DNA of 64,000 nucleotides, taken from positions 4,331,210 through 4,395,209 of the forward strand of contig CM035353.1 of the NCBI GenBank assembly GCA_020137815.1, in the 5' to 3' direction. Below, one piece after another: positions 1-10,184 of this stretch (the first letter of the stretch is position 1; each line of letters begins with the position of its first letter). The notes below the pieces were generated by a model. It had not been told where the DNA came from. It saw only the letters and a program-made list of their open reading frames with translations, and ran no database searches. The translations under genes and the position numbers were made by a program. The DNA comes from Hormiphora californensis (lineage: Eukaryota > Ctenophora > Tentaculata > Cydippida > Pleurobrachiidae).

Positions 1-343
1 ACAAAACACGGCGCGCCACTCTTACTTTAATTCCGGCACCTACCCCCACTAATGCGAGGACGCTGATCACTTTAGTGCCCTCAGATTTGTCTCTACTCCT
101 ATTTTAAGGGTACTCATGATTTTGACCTCAGGCTGAAAATACAGGTACCCAATTATAGCCAATTACGACCCTTATCCCCCACTTCTGGGATGTAAACTTT
201 TTTTTGGTGATAAAGGACCCCTTAGACTACACTTTGGTGAAGAGAAACCTTTGCCCTTCCACTATGCAGGGTTCGTCAAAAATTTGACCCATATTCCATG
301 GATTAGTACGCCACATCTTGTAACTTATTCTTCTTCTGACTTC
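1..343. other. No gene seen
   Basis: I see no conserved coding pattern, tandem repeat or palindrome here. Short open frames are present but carry no recognisable motif. Confidence 0.4.
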
Positions 344-757
344 TCATATAGTTTTAATAATGCGAACGGGGGGCACACAAAAAACTTTCCCACGCACCGT
401 GGTGGCCGCACTACTGCTCCATCTGAACTGGGCGAATAACTCTCTGTCTGCCGATTTGTGCGCAGCCTCCCTCACTGCTATCTCTATATCCCTGCTCAGA
501 AAGCGTACAAGATTTAATCCGTCACGAAGGCTGTTCAAACCTCTGTTATCCGCAGTATCCAATACATGGTAAAGAGATTCCCGGACTTCTGTTTGATATT
601 GTTCATGCCATTGCCCCGAGAAAGGTTGTAACGACATACGCCATCGACTTTGCAGTCTAGGCACATCGTTCGCACGTCCATCATAACGAACTCTGAAGAT
701 GACTCTCCCGTCGTTGTGGAGACCACTTAGCGCCGCGTCCCTCTCTCTTCGTAGGGG
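344..757 (-). CDS. Uncharacterised exon-like ORF
   Basis: An uninterrupted minus-strand frame of about 137 codons starts just after an in-frame TAG that overlaps a good acceptor (ctatag at 758-763) and runs to a stop at 344. The middle is charged and helical (LSRDIEIAVREAAHKSADRE) and could form a short amphipathic helix. There is no ATG at the 5' end, so it is best read as an internal exon. A possible donor (gtgcgt) lies near the 3' end. The family is not recognised; gag or host origin are both possible. Confidence 0.4.
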   Translation of the reverse strand, partial: PLRRERDAALSGLHNDGRVIFRVRYDGRANDVPRLQSRWRMSLQPFSGQWHEQYQTEVRESLYHVLDTADNRGLNSLRDGLNLVRFLSRDIEIAVREAAHKSADRELFAQFRWSSSAATTVRGKVFCVPPVRIIKTI

Positions 758-1162
758 CTATAGTATAAGAGTCTTAATAGACGAAGATAAACACGGAGAT
801 TTGAGTAACAAGTAAGTAAAGTAAACGAGTTGCAATACAAACGAAAATGGTCCATATTGGAAGTGAAGGTTTCTAGTTCAGCTATCTAGCTATACTCAGG
901 TGACGTCCCGTCACCAGACGTTACAACATGTTACAAGATGTAACGAGTGGTCATTTCTGGTAACGAGTGGTGATATTACTACTACTCTCATGCATTGTTC
1001 TATGAGGCTACTATATTCTCTATTGCATGTCTTATATTGTCCTGAGTCTATTGTCCTTTCAGTGACAGTGGTAATGGGCGACTGTCTATATCTATGTTTA
1101 CAATTAAATAAAGAATACTTTTCAGACACTACAAAGTCTACCACTTCCGTCACCATTTGTGA

Positions 1163-1345
1163 AAAATGACCAATAAAATTATGATAAATGACTATTGACC
1201 AATAAAATAATGAAAGATGATCAATAAAGTATTGAAAGATGACCAATAAAGTAATAAAAGATGATCAATAAAGTAATGAAAGATGACCAATAAAGTAATC
1301 AATTATGATCAATAAAGTAATGAAAGATCACCAATAAAGTAAAAC
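1163..1345. repeat. 22-bp tandem repeat with GACCAATAAAG core
   Basis: About seven imperfect copies of a 22-bp unit of the form gatgaccaataaagtaatga follow one another. Each copy contains AATAAA. Related short arrays with GACCAATATATTAAT recur near 18160, 19945, 21785, 22395, 30130, 31975 and 32835, so this is a dispersed minisatellite family, often placed at the borders of duplicated gene units. Confidence 0.85.
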
Positions 1346-1424
1346 ATGTTTTGACATAAATAATTAATCTTATTATCGTATCAAGTTCTTATTAAGTTCT
1401 TATCAAGTTCTTATTAAGTTCTAT

Positions 1425-1828
1425 CCTGAGTACCCTTTTCTGGGCCCGAGTGTCCAAATATGACATTAACAGGTCAACATTGGCCCAGTCACCGTCCTTG
1501 ATGTTGGAGGCACGAGCATAAACTTTGAATCGGACACATATTTCGATGGCCTCAATGCCACCGCCGTGGTCTTATCTCTCATCTTATCAATGGCCTTTTG
1601 TTTCTTGGCCAACTCCGTCTCCAACTCCTGCTGTTTCTGTTGTCCGGATCTCTGAACTTTCTCGAGGGTAGCTAATCCCTCCAGAGCCTCCGCACACTGG
1701 TCTTCGGTGTACCCTGGGACGGTCATGTCAATAGCACGGATATCCACTTCCAGGGTGGCTGTAACCGAGCCACCCTCCTCCTCCATCTTTTTTCTAGATG
1801 CCACCCTCTTCTTTAGAAGCAGGGACAC
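1425..1828 (-). pseudogene. Gypsy-type Gag fragment (frameshifted)
   Basis: The minus strand encodes a Lys/Glu/Gln-rich helical segment followed by KTTAVALRPSKYVSD. This matches the equivalent piece of the Gag at 51437-53134 (TTAVAMRPPKFASG). After that point the homology continues in another frame (toward 1425) with residues matching the Gag segment that follows. A frameshift therefore breaks it. The N-terminal part differs from the 52-kb Gag, so this is a related but distinct element. No zinc knuckles remain. Confidence 0.75.
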
Positions 1829-1829
1829 C

Positions 1830-2670
1830 TTGCCTTTCTCCTTGCCAGGAAAGGAGTAACTAAAAGAAGTGTAAGTTTAGCTGGAGCATTCTCGTTGGAT
1901 CAGGTTCCCAATATATTCCCTATAGCAGTTCCTTCTTCGATGCAGATCATAAGGTATCTGTAGAATTATCATTATAAATTAATAAAGAAAGAGAAATTTA
2001 AAATATAAATCAAGTCCAATTAATAACAAAGATCGACAGTGTTTTCCATTGCAGTCCAAGAGGAATCCCTTTCTTTTGGTAATTATGCTGTTATAAATAA
2101 GAAGCCCAATAAAACAATAAAGTATGTCTAATTAAATAATAAAAGATGATAAATGTAAGAATATAAAACATGGACTGTAGTATGTGTTGCCGTGTGTATG
2201 TGGCTGGTCGTCTAGAGTAGTCCCAGTCACGTACCTGGTCGAGATGCCGGTGATGAAGACGGATGAAGGTAGATGAAGATAGATGGAGATAGATGAAGGC
2301 GAAGGGTTGCGTTGAGAGTAGTTGAGTACTTGGAGTATAGTAGTTGAAGTAAAACGCGTTGGTTTGGGTAACAAGTAAAAGTAGTAACGAAACTCAAGTC
2401 GTAAATATAAGAACCTCTTTTGTTAAGAAAAGATGACATTATAATATTATGAATTATACATATATGAAAAGAATCCGAAATGATATCGATGATACAAAGT
2501 ACCCAGATTTAAAATATAAATCAAGATCTAATAAAAACTAATTAATCAGATATATTCCATCTCTGTCAAGCTGAAGATCCTAGATCTTCAGTTGAAGACA
2601 GGCTATGTTAATACGTATGAAAAGACGTTTATTATTTAAAAGGCCGACTGCGGCCATGCTGTCCGCCCAC
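1830..2670. other. Gene-poor AT-rich stretch
   Basis: The interval contains AT-rich DNA, several AATAAA strings and a run of near-repeats of gatgaaggtagatgaagatagatg near 2250-2300. I see no supported gene. Confidence 0.4.
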
Positions 2671-2807
2671 TCCCCGTGGGAGAGTCCTGTATTCAAAGCA
2701 AAACAGTCACTATTGACTCCCACCAGGAACTCAGGAATGTGAGTCATGTAGAACATTCTCCTGTCGATTATATGTGGTTTATAGATGGCTCGATATCGGC
2801 TTTCTTC

Positions 2808-3180
2808 TTACTGATCTCTCTCCTTCTTATCTGGAGAGCTCTTGATGGGGGTTCTTCTGTTGCCGCCGTCTCTACAAACAAATCTCATGTCCCAAATTCT
2901 CCTGCCACATTTGAAAAATTTCCACTCGGGGTTAGCCTTGGCGGTCCGAGTCATCTTCTTGAAGCTAGGAGTCATTGAGACGGTCTTCTGACTCTGTTGC
3001 AGTTGCAACCCCCGCTCATACATCCTCCTTCAGCATAATATGCTCGTCACGTCTCTGAGCTGCCGCCTTATGGATCGCTAGCTCCTTCTTCCTCACCAAC
3101 TCCTTCACTGTGGAGGTACGACGTGTGACGTCAGTAGCCGGATGTCTTGGCTAGCAAACGGGTTGGTCTCTTGTGATGGT
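2808..3180 (-). other. Possible coding remnant, charged
   Basis: Two minus-strand open segments in different frames sit here. The first (about 3180-3025) encodes a Lys/Arg-rich helix ending in a stop. The second (3023-2808) includes NPEWKFFKCGRRIWDMRF, which vaguely recalls a short zinc-ribbon or GRF-like pattern but lacks a full set of cysteines. No splice model connects them convincingly. Confidence 0.25.
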
Positions 3181-3189
3181 TCCGGCATT

Positions 3190-3986
3190 TCGGTATGCTC
3201 CATCAGCATTCAGCAAGTCCCTCTCCTCTCCTAGATCCACAACATTGTCTGCTGTGGACAATGGGCCAGGAAGCCATGGTCACTTCCTGCAGCAGCTTGT
3301 GGTACCAGCGAACTCACCATCTTGATCTAGGGATCCACAGGAGACCTTCGCCGTTTTGGCATGTTCGCCCGGGTTCTCTGTCTATCCTGTATCTCCCCAC
3401 ACAGGGTTCAACAATGTACATGGCACATCCACCATCTAAATAAATATTATAAGCTATATAGCTATACTTCCGGGAATAGGCCTGTCGTATCCCAGAATTC
3501 TTTCCTCGTACATTTTAGCCCTCACTTTGGTTTTAGGACTCACATCTTCCAGCTCCTTTATTATCACAACCATAGGTATTCAATAGTCAGTCAAACTCCT
3601 GATAAGAGATTACAGGACAACTCATTACAGGACAACCACGTATTTATTGAAACGTATACTTGGTTTGTTCAGGGTGATGCGAACACGGGTGAAAGATGAA
3701 GTATTATTCATTTTGGTCGGTTATCTTCAAAAGACATGTCTCCATGCATATAAAAATCATAATTACCGAATAATAACAGAGTTAGATAATAGTAAAGACA
3801 GAGTTTGATCTTAACAAACAAACATAAGATTCCACTCCAAACGGACAAGTCAGGTTGAAATGCATGCTGATAGTTGTCTTGTTATAAATGACAAAAATTT
3901 AGTGTGTAGTAGTTGTTGTGGGTATAGTAGGTTTGAGTCATTATCATATGAAGTGTTTAACGTTGAAGGTCCGGGCACAAAGTATT
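3190..3986. other. No supported gene
   Basis: Open frames on the plus strand at 3195-3443 and 3361-3699 show no family pattern and probably arise by chance. Confidence 0.35.
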
Positions 3987-4119
3987 AATAAGTTGATGTA
4001 ATAGATAGGGACAAATTGAGACTCGTTGATTTTATTTCAGGAATAACTCAGTTATTGAGTTATTCCTGAAATAAAATCAACGAGTCTCAATTTGTCCCTA
4101 TCTATTACATCAACTTATT
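3987..4119. repeat. 133-bp perfect palindrome
   Basis: Arms 3987-4050 and 4056-4119 (64 bp each) are exact reverse complements around a 5-nt spacer (gttat). No target-site duplication is obvious. It would form a long hairpin in RNA or a cruciform in DNA. Confidence 0.95.
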
Positions 4120-4503
4120 GATAATGAGACTCATATCTAACGTGGCAACACATGAACTTGTTAATTACAAAGTATTAACTCTAGTTTTGCTCGGGAGCGC
4201 TTAATTCACTCCAACACTCACTGCATCTGGTTCCTTCTCTGAACTGGGATTCTGAAATGGGATTAATATTAGGTTTGAGATAATACTCACTACTTTCTAT
4301 ATTTTTTAATCAGTACCATCTTTACCTCATTATTTCTCTATTTTCTAATAATTATTACCCATGATGGCAATATCCGTTCGAATGTTATTTGCAGCTCATC
4401 AGTGGTGAAACTGACAGACTGCATTTTTCCGTTTACTTCCCAGTTCAGGAGACAGGACTGTTTTCCCCGTTAGGCAACAACAAACATCAATTTATTTTCT
4501 TAA

Positions 4504-4809
4504 TTAAAGATTTATTTTTTCAATAAATTTAGATACTCTCCAACTTAAAACCACCCCCACACAAAACAACAACCCCACACAAAATCCACACCACAATCTC
4601 CAGAACCTTCTTCCCCTTCCTACACTGTCCAGTCTCTTTTTCTTTCTCTCTCTCTTTTCGCACTTCTCCCTGATCTCATTCTCTCTCTTTCTCTCCTCTT
4701 CTTCCTTGTGACGTTGTGCCTCTAACAGGTATTGGGCCTGCACGTTGCAAAGGTCGGAAATGCACGGACCACACCCAGTGTCCCCTCTGGTGTCCCCCAC
4801 GTGACACAC
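4504..4809 (-). CDS. Ly6-like cysteine motif plus C-terminal TM protein
   Basis: The 101-residue frame begins GDTRGDTGCGPCISDLCN. The C..C...DLCN ending is the hallmark of the last strand of Ly6/uPAR or TGF-beta-receptor-type three-finger ectodomains. A strongly charged helix (residues about 30-62, many E/K/R) follows, then a hydrophobic segment (about 70-90, FCVGLLFCVGVVLSW) able to span a membrane, and a short basic tail. The same order (DLCN motif, charged coil, TM) occurs on the plus strand at 38721-39097, so the two are paralogues. The rest of the ectodomain must lie in upstream exons, and the start codon is unknown. It is likely a type I membrane protein. Confidence 0.6.
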   Translation of the reverse strand: MCHVGDTRGDTGCGPCISDLCNVQAQYLLEAQRHKEEEERKRENEIREKCEKRERKKKRLDSVGRGRRFWRLWCGFCVGLLFCVGVVLSWRVSKFIEKINL

Positions 4810-4894
4810 CGGATATATAAGTCAGTACTTGTTTTTTCCTAAATCTAGGTAAACATCCTCCCGATGCTCTGGGAGATCGGCAATCACTCCTCCT

Positions 4895-5243
4895 TTACCT
4901 TTCTCCAGGTTTAATGATTGTAGCTTCCAGATCATGTACATTTACTGATGGAATATCTCTTGAATTGGAGGGGTCTCCTGGAAGAACGGTTACTCGAGAT
5001 ACTCGTTTATTAGGGCCACTATTTATGATATGATGATATCGGCCTTTTAGACCCCATGATGCACGGTGGAACATCCACACTGTTTAATTTAGAGCTAAGA
5101 GCATTCAGCATCCTGTTTGGAGCTTTTAAGCTCACGGCCAAAATATAAATCTCACGGTTCTCTGTACTGTCTATAACATGCGTCAGTGAAGTAAGCAAAT
5201 TGTAGTTCAGAAAATCTATAGTTGATTTAAACCCATGGTACAA
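4895..5243 (-). CDS. Uncharacterised ORF pair ending ...IIKPGER
   Basis: A minus-strand frame (5243-5019, ATG near 5243) overlaps a second (5080-4895) in another frame, joined around 5060. The downstream part reads GPNKRVSRVTVLPGDPSNS and ends PGER-stop. A paralogous end, LNGGRFPVTENPPALTNSRD onward, lies at 5880-6000. Either an unseen intron or a frameshift separates the halves. No domain is recognised. Confidence 0.4.
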
Positions 5244-5335
5244 TTTCCATTTACTGTACGTCCCTCTTAATTGATGCCGGTTTCCTTGGTTCTAGGTCGT
5301 ACTTTATCAATTATTTAGTTATCTACATACTCATT

Positions 5336-5551
5336 TTAGTGCTCAAAGCCCTTCCTTCCAGTTGAAGAAAATCCCGGTGGATCCTCTCTGGTTGCTCTTC
5401 CCTTATGTGCCAACCCTCTCAGCCTATCCAGATCATCCTTTACTTCTTCCCATGGTGGTAACGTAGTTAGTATTTTCTCTGTTAACCCGCTTTCTGATAT
5501 CGTCGTTCCGCTTCCCTCGTACGCTGCTTCTGGTGTTCCATTCCACGACAT
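5336..5551 (-). CDS. Small uncharacterised ORF, 71 aa
   Basis: Starts at a true ATG (5549-5551) as MSWNGTPEAAYEGSG and ends FSSTGRKGFEH-stop. It is hydrophilic, with an acidic stretch PPWEEVKDDLDRL. It may be a first exon of the gene whose other pieces lie at 4895-5243. No known family. Confidence 0.35.
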   Translation of the reverse strand: MSWNGTPEAAYEGSGTTISESGLTEKILTTLPPWEEVKDDLDRLRGLAHKGRATREDPPGFSSTGRKGFEH

Positions 5552-5939
5552 TTGCTATAAATGTTTTTCATTAATAGTTATATATACATATACATATATA
5601 TAATTTTACATTCCTAACATTATAATACATATCATGCTTCAAATAACACTTATCATGCAATAAATTTAACCACAATATTTTCCGATCTACTTTACCAGTT
5701 TTGGTCAATTATGACTCGTGAATCAACCCCATACCAGTAAAAATTAGCAGGTTTATTGACGTCCAAAAGTTAACCTCGACTGATAAACCGTCAGTACTTG
5801 TTTTTTCCTAAATCTAGGTAAACATCCTCTCGATTCTCTGGGAGATCGGCAATCACTCCTCCTTTACCTCTCTCCAGGACTAATGATTGTAGCTTCCAGA
5901 TCATGTACATTTACTGATGGAATATCTCTTGAATTGGTT

Positions 5940-6150
5940 AGTGCCGGTGGATTCTCGGTCACGGGGAATCTTCCTCCATTTAAAGGATCAGAAGTCTACT
6001 CAGCTATATGGTGCTCAGTACATCTATACCCAGGGATAGAATATCAAACACGGGATTGCGGGTAATAAAGAAATAGATAAGCAACTACAATATGTTCCAT
6101 ACCCTTTTATATATATATTCTCACTCCAATAATGGCAGTGCTGGTGCAGT
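5940..6150 (-). repeat. Copy of the acidic-gene upstream repeat
   Basis: Sequence beginning tggtgctcagtacatct and running through an AT-rich ctatatatata stretch recurs at about 12230-12360 and 57040-57180, where it lies in the transcribed leader and promoter zone of the acidic-protein genes. Here no acidic ORF remains next to it, so it is an orphan copy. Confidence 0.7.
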
Positions 6151-6218
6151 TCTCAACTTGTCATGATATGGAGACGTATTCAACCGATTTTGATTTCTTA
6201 TCTATATCTATACTTTGA

Positions 6219-6350
6219 CAGTAATTCTCTACGTCGAAAGTTTAATTTCTCATTATCGGTGAGCCTTGCTGCGGTTATACCAGTTTCTCACCGCCTCCAC
6301 AACCTCTCCCTGCACGGTTCTCCAGTCTCGCCCTGTCGAGTAAACTTTAT
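6219..6350 (-). pseudogene. TENT4-like C-terminal tail fragment
   Basis: The minus strand reads RDWRTVQGEVVEAVRNWYNR then SKAHR-stop. It aligns with RYWKTVREEAKSAVNNWNRL in the fuller copy at 15189-15521. It lies just downstream of the catalytic exon at 6433-6726, but the central and PAP-associated parts are missing between them, so this copy has an internal deletion or is chimeric. Confidence 0.6.
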
Positions 6351-6432
6351 GTTATTACTATACCCTTTCTTCCCTTAATTATAAATAGCTACAATTCCCT
6401 GTAATTTTAACGTTATCTCCCCCTTATATTAC

Positions 6433-6726
6433 CAGGAGTTCCTGCTTATCCAGCTGTAGTTCAAACCTGAACTCTGCCTCCCTCCTGATCTCTGCCTTTA
6501 TTCTTTCCATTGCTCCCCAGACGTTGCTCCCTCCCCAGACCAGGACGTCCAGGTCCGATGACCGGATCAGGGTATTACTCCGAAGAGACCCGAATATCTT
6601 GTACTGCAATCCCACCTTCGTCAGTACCCTGATAGCATCCTTCCTCACTACCTCTACCCTGCATGTCTGTATCCTCTCGTCCCTCTGGATATCTACCCTC
6701 ATTTTGTGATCCACGTATTCGCACAT
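6433..6726 (-). CDS. Nucleotidyltransferase catalytic exon (TENT4/TRF4-like)
   Basis: Starts at ATG 6726 (MCEYVDHKMRVDIQRDERIQ). The core IFGSLRSN...SSDLDVLVW fits the Pol-beta superfamily signature hG-S-x(n)-D-h-D-h, in which the two Asp residues bind the catalytic metals. The exon ends ELQLDKQELL at a consensus donor (CTG/GTAATA, 6432/6433). The third catalytic Asp should lie in the next exon (GIKxDhS in the other copies), which is absent here. The family adds nucleotides to RNA 3' ends (non-canonical poly(A) or terminal nucleotidyl transferases). The frame is intact, but the gene as a whole is incomplete. Confidence 0.75.
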
Positions 6727-7028
6727 TCCTTTTGATCGTTAATTGGTTAATTATGGGAGTGAGGGAATCGCAGGTGGGCCAGATGTAGGATAATAGACAA
6801 GACAACAACACAGGTTCTGGGGGTGGATAATAAGTAATAGAAGACAGCAAAACAAACAGAGGATACTGCACGTCGCAGTTTCAATCCTCTCTCCGATTCG
6901 TACTTCAAATGCACAATCAAGATAGAGGGAGGGAATCGTAGTTGGGCCTTGACTATAAATCAATTATCACTCAATCAAATCTATCAAATCAAATCAATCA
7001 CTAGTGTATATGAAGCAGAAAAAGCTCT

Positions 7029-7829
7029 CGTAAGTTAGTGAGATAATAATTTACAATGTTTATTCTCACATTTCTTACTGCCTCGGATTGGGTCCGGTAT
7101 AAGTCCTTCTCTTCGAAGGGGTCCTGGATGCAGGGGCCGCCCTCTGTTATTTTTTCTCCTATTGGGGCCCTTAAGTTTATCCTCTTTTGGTCGAGAGAGC
7201 TACCCATAAAATCCAGTACCATCAGCACCGTTGATACCTGCAGCTCCTATTCTGTTGCAACTCTCCCTCTCTGCTTTTCGTACCGATGTTGGCTCTCAGG
7301 ACTATTTAATTTTGGAAATGAATAATGTTTAGAATGAGACTTGTCTATGGGGCTCAGTTCCCTATTTCCGCGCACAGGGTGCTACTTACCCCTTCCCTCT
7401 CCAGGATTGCTCGAATCACCAGAGACATAGCATAATTGGATATGCCTCCCTTCGATGCTTGGAGGCAGGGAGTTCCGGTGAACAGGGATTTTACTGCTTG
7501 TACCGTCGTTTTGTACACATAATCATCCGTATACCTAAAAAAAGATAAAATTATCATGGTGTCTCTTTCAATCTTCCATTCCTCGCTCCTCCTCTCCTTC
7601 TTTTTCTCTTTGTGTCTCCTCTTCTCTCTCCCTCTCTTACCATCTTATGAGATCTGAGTTCGAAAGTACTCTCTCCTTCTTGTCCTTTATGGAGGCAAAG
7701 CTCAGGTCCATCTTGATCCCGGAGCTGATATGTCGCAGGACCAAGAGTTCCTGCTTATCCAGCTGTAGTTCAATCTTGAACTCTGCCTCCCTCCTGATCT
7801 CTGCCTTTATTCTTTCCATTGCTCCCCTA
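7029..7829 (-). pseudogene. TENT4-like gene, three spliced exons, 5' truncated
   Basis: Exon A 7829-7641 encodes MERIKAEIRREAEFKIELQL through GIKMDLSFASIKDK (third catalytic Asp) to DLIRW. Exon B 7534-7390 has the central helical domain, including KGGISNYAMSLVIRA, typical of TRF4/GLD2-type enzymes. Exon C 7237-7029 has the PAP-associated signature PCIQDPFEEKDLYRTQ. Introns 7535-7640 and 7238-7389 are GT-AG and keep the codon phase. The first half of the catalytic domain (GS...DLD) is missing: exon A breaks at a (tac)n run next to a twin-hairpin repeat at 7846. Exon C also loses its end after NLRE. It is likely non-functional as it stands, although the frames are clean. Confidence 0.8.
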
Positions 7830-7845
7830 CTACTACTACTACTAC

Positions 7846-7922
7846 GAGTGCCTGGGCTTGCCAACGGCAAGCCCACAGGGGACTATCGCAAGCGATATCG
7901 CCGGCACTAGGAGAGCAGCCCC
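7846..7922. repeat. Twin-hairpin repeat, copy 1
   Basis: A 77-bp sequence shared almost exactly with 42003-42081. It is bounded by AGTGCC...GGCACT and contains two stem-loops (gggcttgcc/ggcaagccc and atcgc/gcgat). It sits exactly where the nucleotidyltransferase exon at 7641-7829 is truncated. Confidence 0.85.
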
Positions 7923-8677
7923 CCCAATCCCCCCACGAAAAAACCAAGAGGTTACAACAAGGACCTGTCATCTGACACGATCACTTGAAGGTGGTTCAAG
8001 GATTGGAGGTGCGTCTCCTGCGGTAGTTGTTTGATTTGTTTCTATTGTTTCCCTGTTCTGTGTATTTCCCCTGTGCTACCATCAGGGGTTATACTCTCCT
8101 TATCATGTAACCACGCGCTTGGAACTGATGTCTGGTGGGCTAGCGGACGTTTCTCAGAGCAGAAGATGACCTACGCTGCAGCTACCTCTTCGTATTGAGG
8201 CGCGCGGCGAGGGGATTGCAGCGCATTCGAAAACAAAAGGGAAAATGTACAAACAGAATTTATTTGTTTTTTATTTTTATGCTCGCCCTGGGGTGCAATG
8301 AAGCTTCGCGCGCCGCTAGTCAGTTTGCTCGCACGGTTGTGTTTTAGCGCGTGACAGGGACGGCAGTCTTGCTTTCCGGAGATTTTTCCCGTGGTTAAAA
8401 TCTGATTTTTGAAGATGTCACCCCCTGGGTGACGCGCGATGTTTTATTTGCGCGTCGTAAACATTTATGCTAGTTTTTTGGCTCTCCCACCTTTGTTTCT
8501 TGACCACGCGTGAGAGGGGAGGAGACAACTTCAAAAAATCCGACTTTAGGCTATTAAGAGTCGTTTGTTAGGTTTGGAGTTAGAAAATTTAAAGTTTAAA
8601 ATTTAAATGGATATTAAAAAGAATAGTTCATCGATTACAGTTCAACACAATGGCCAAAGGATTGTCTGGAGGGGGTA
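7923..8677. other. No supported gene
   Basis: This GC-richer interval contains several gcgcg strings. I see no conserved frame. It lies downstream of the gene at 8678-10184. Confidence 0.35.
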
Positions 8678-10184
8678 TTAGTCATCCATGGGATGGCTGA
8701 TGTCCAACACGGATACCCCCTTGACCAACATTCCACTAGCATCTTTAAGTTGGAACGGTTTGAGTCCAGGGTCCTTGGTCTTGGGGCTTGAGCTTCCAGT
8801 CTGTCCCTGTGGTGAGGATGTGTTGTTAGGGGATGGTTTGGGAGAAAACCAGATTTTCTCAGACGTGTGAAATGTTATTTGGGTAAAGTGACTGGTTCTC
8901 AGCCAATCGGTAAGTAATATTTCCTGGTTCGGTCGGTTACTAATTACGTAAGTCTAGTTATAGTACCTGCTTCTTGTCCTTATTCTTGTTCCTCTTATCC
9001 TTTTCTTGTCTGAGTTGGTTCTGTGCTTCTTGTAGTGCTGCTTGGTGTTGCTGGAGTTGCTCCGCCTGTTGCTGCATCAATAGTTGCTGCTGTGTGATGT
9101 ATTCTTGCTGCTCCATCTGTTGTCGGGCCAGAGTTTGTATCTCCTGTTGTTGTGCTAACAGAGCCTGTAGGTGGAGTTGCTGTAGGAGGGGTTAGTTGGG
9201 TGGGGTGTGGAGATGGGGGTGAAGGTTATGGGGGGGGGGGGGGGGTGATGGTGTGTATTGTTGAGTTGTACCTGGTTTGTGTTGGCGTTCTGGTCTAGCA
9301 TCTGTTGGTTAGCTTGGTCATTCTGGTCCATACGTTCATCCGCTGGTTCATTGTTACCGGGTACTATTCCATTACCGGGTACTACTCCGTGTCCGGGTAC
9401 AGCTCCATGTCCAGATACAGCTCCGTTTCCTGGTGTCATTCCGTTGACTCCGGCAACATTTCGGTTTCGGTTCTGTATGGGGGGAGGGGTTGTTAGTAGG
9501 GATTGTTATACTTCATCTTCAGAATTTGATAGTTAGAGGGGGGAGTGGTAATTTGTTTACCAGTCTTATATAAGTTAGGGGGTTGTTAGGGGGGGGTTGG
9601 TAGTGGGTTTGTACTTTTATATTATTCTGAATTCGGTAGTTTTGAAGGAAGGGATTATGGGAGGAGGGGAGGTGTATTTCACTTGCCTGTCTTATATAGG
9701 GAGGTGGGGGCCTAGCTGTTCCCTCTCGTCTTCTTACATTGAGTATTCTGAAACCAGGAACTGGTACGATCAAATCTTGTGCTAAATCTCCCATTACATA
9801 GAGTAGATGATGGCCCTTTATACTGAGTTGGACTGGAGGTCTGGTCAGAATTGCAGGTTCTAACCACCCGAGAATCCTGGACATTGTCTCCCTCGATTGT
9901 AAATGATTAAATGTATCGACGACCCGTAGCGAGTGGGTATGGAGATCATCCTCTTCACATACGTATTGAGCAGGTACACCTGGAATGTTATCTGCAGTCA
10001 ACATCAGGGATCTGCCTCGGTAGTCCCGGTTCGTTAACAAGGGAATGTTTTGTTGCAGGAGGAAAGCCTCCAGATCCTTAAAATCCGCGTCTTCGAGCGT
10101 CAGCATCTCGGTACTATAAATCCTAAGTTGGCGGCCTCTCGGGGCACGCATTATCTTCTGTTGTGGGGTCAGTCTCCTTGCCAT
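8678..10184 (-). CDS. Four-exon gene, unknown function, Q-rich coiled coil
   Basis: Exons on the minus strand: 10184-9561, 9472-9272, 9179-8967 and 8806-8678. All three introns (88, 92, 160 nt) are GT-AG and fall exactly between codons, and the last exon ends in TAA, giving about 388 aa. Exon 1 starts at ATG (MARRLTPQQKIMRAPRGRQL) and looks globular. Exon 2 carries imperfect VPGxG repeats and an Asn/Gln/Asp-rich linker. Exon 3 is a Gln-rich helix (QQQEIQTLARQQMEQQEYIT) ending in a basic KDKRNKNKDKK stretch. Exon 4 is short (FQLKDASGMLVKGVSVLDIS). No family is recognised. The layout (globular head, flexible linker, coiled coil, basic patch) could suit a nucleic-acid-binding or capsid-like protein, but that is inference. 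The exon 1 donor is the least certain boundary. Confidence 0.8.

Larger units (their letters stand above)
4822..5937. repeat. Direct repeat pair, about 150 bp (4822-4969 and 5790-5937)
   Basis: The two segments differ at only a few bases and share the same boundaries, with about 970 bp between starts. Each encodes, on the minus strand, the peptide NSRDIPSVNVHDLEATII followed by PGER and a stop. This looks like a local tandem duplication of a gene end rather than LTRs, because the repeats do not start TG or end CA. Confidence 0.85.

Noticed and set aside
4822..5937. 150-bp direct repeats as LTRs
   Set aside because: They contain the coding end of an ORF and lack LTR termini; tandem gene duplication explains them better.
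9229..9245. Poly-G run as a regulatory G-quadruplex
   Set aside because: It lies within a predicted intron (9180-9271) as a C-rich tract on the coding strand, most simply part of the polypyrimidine region.
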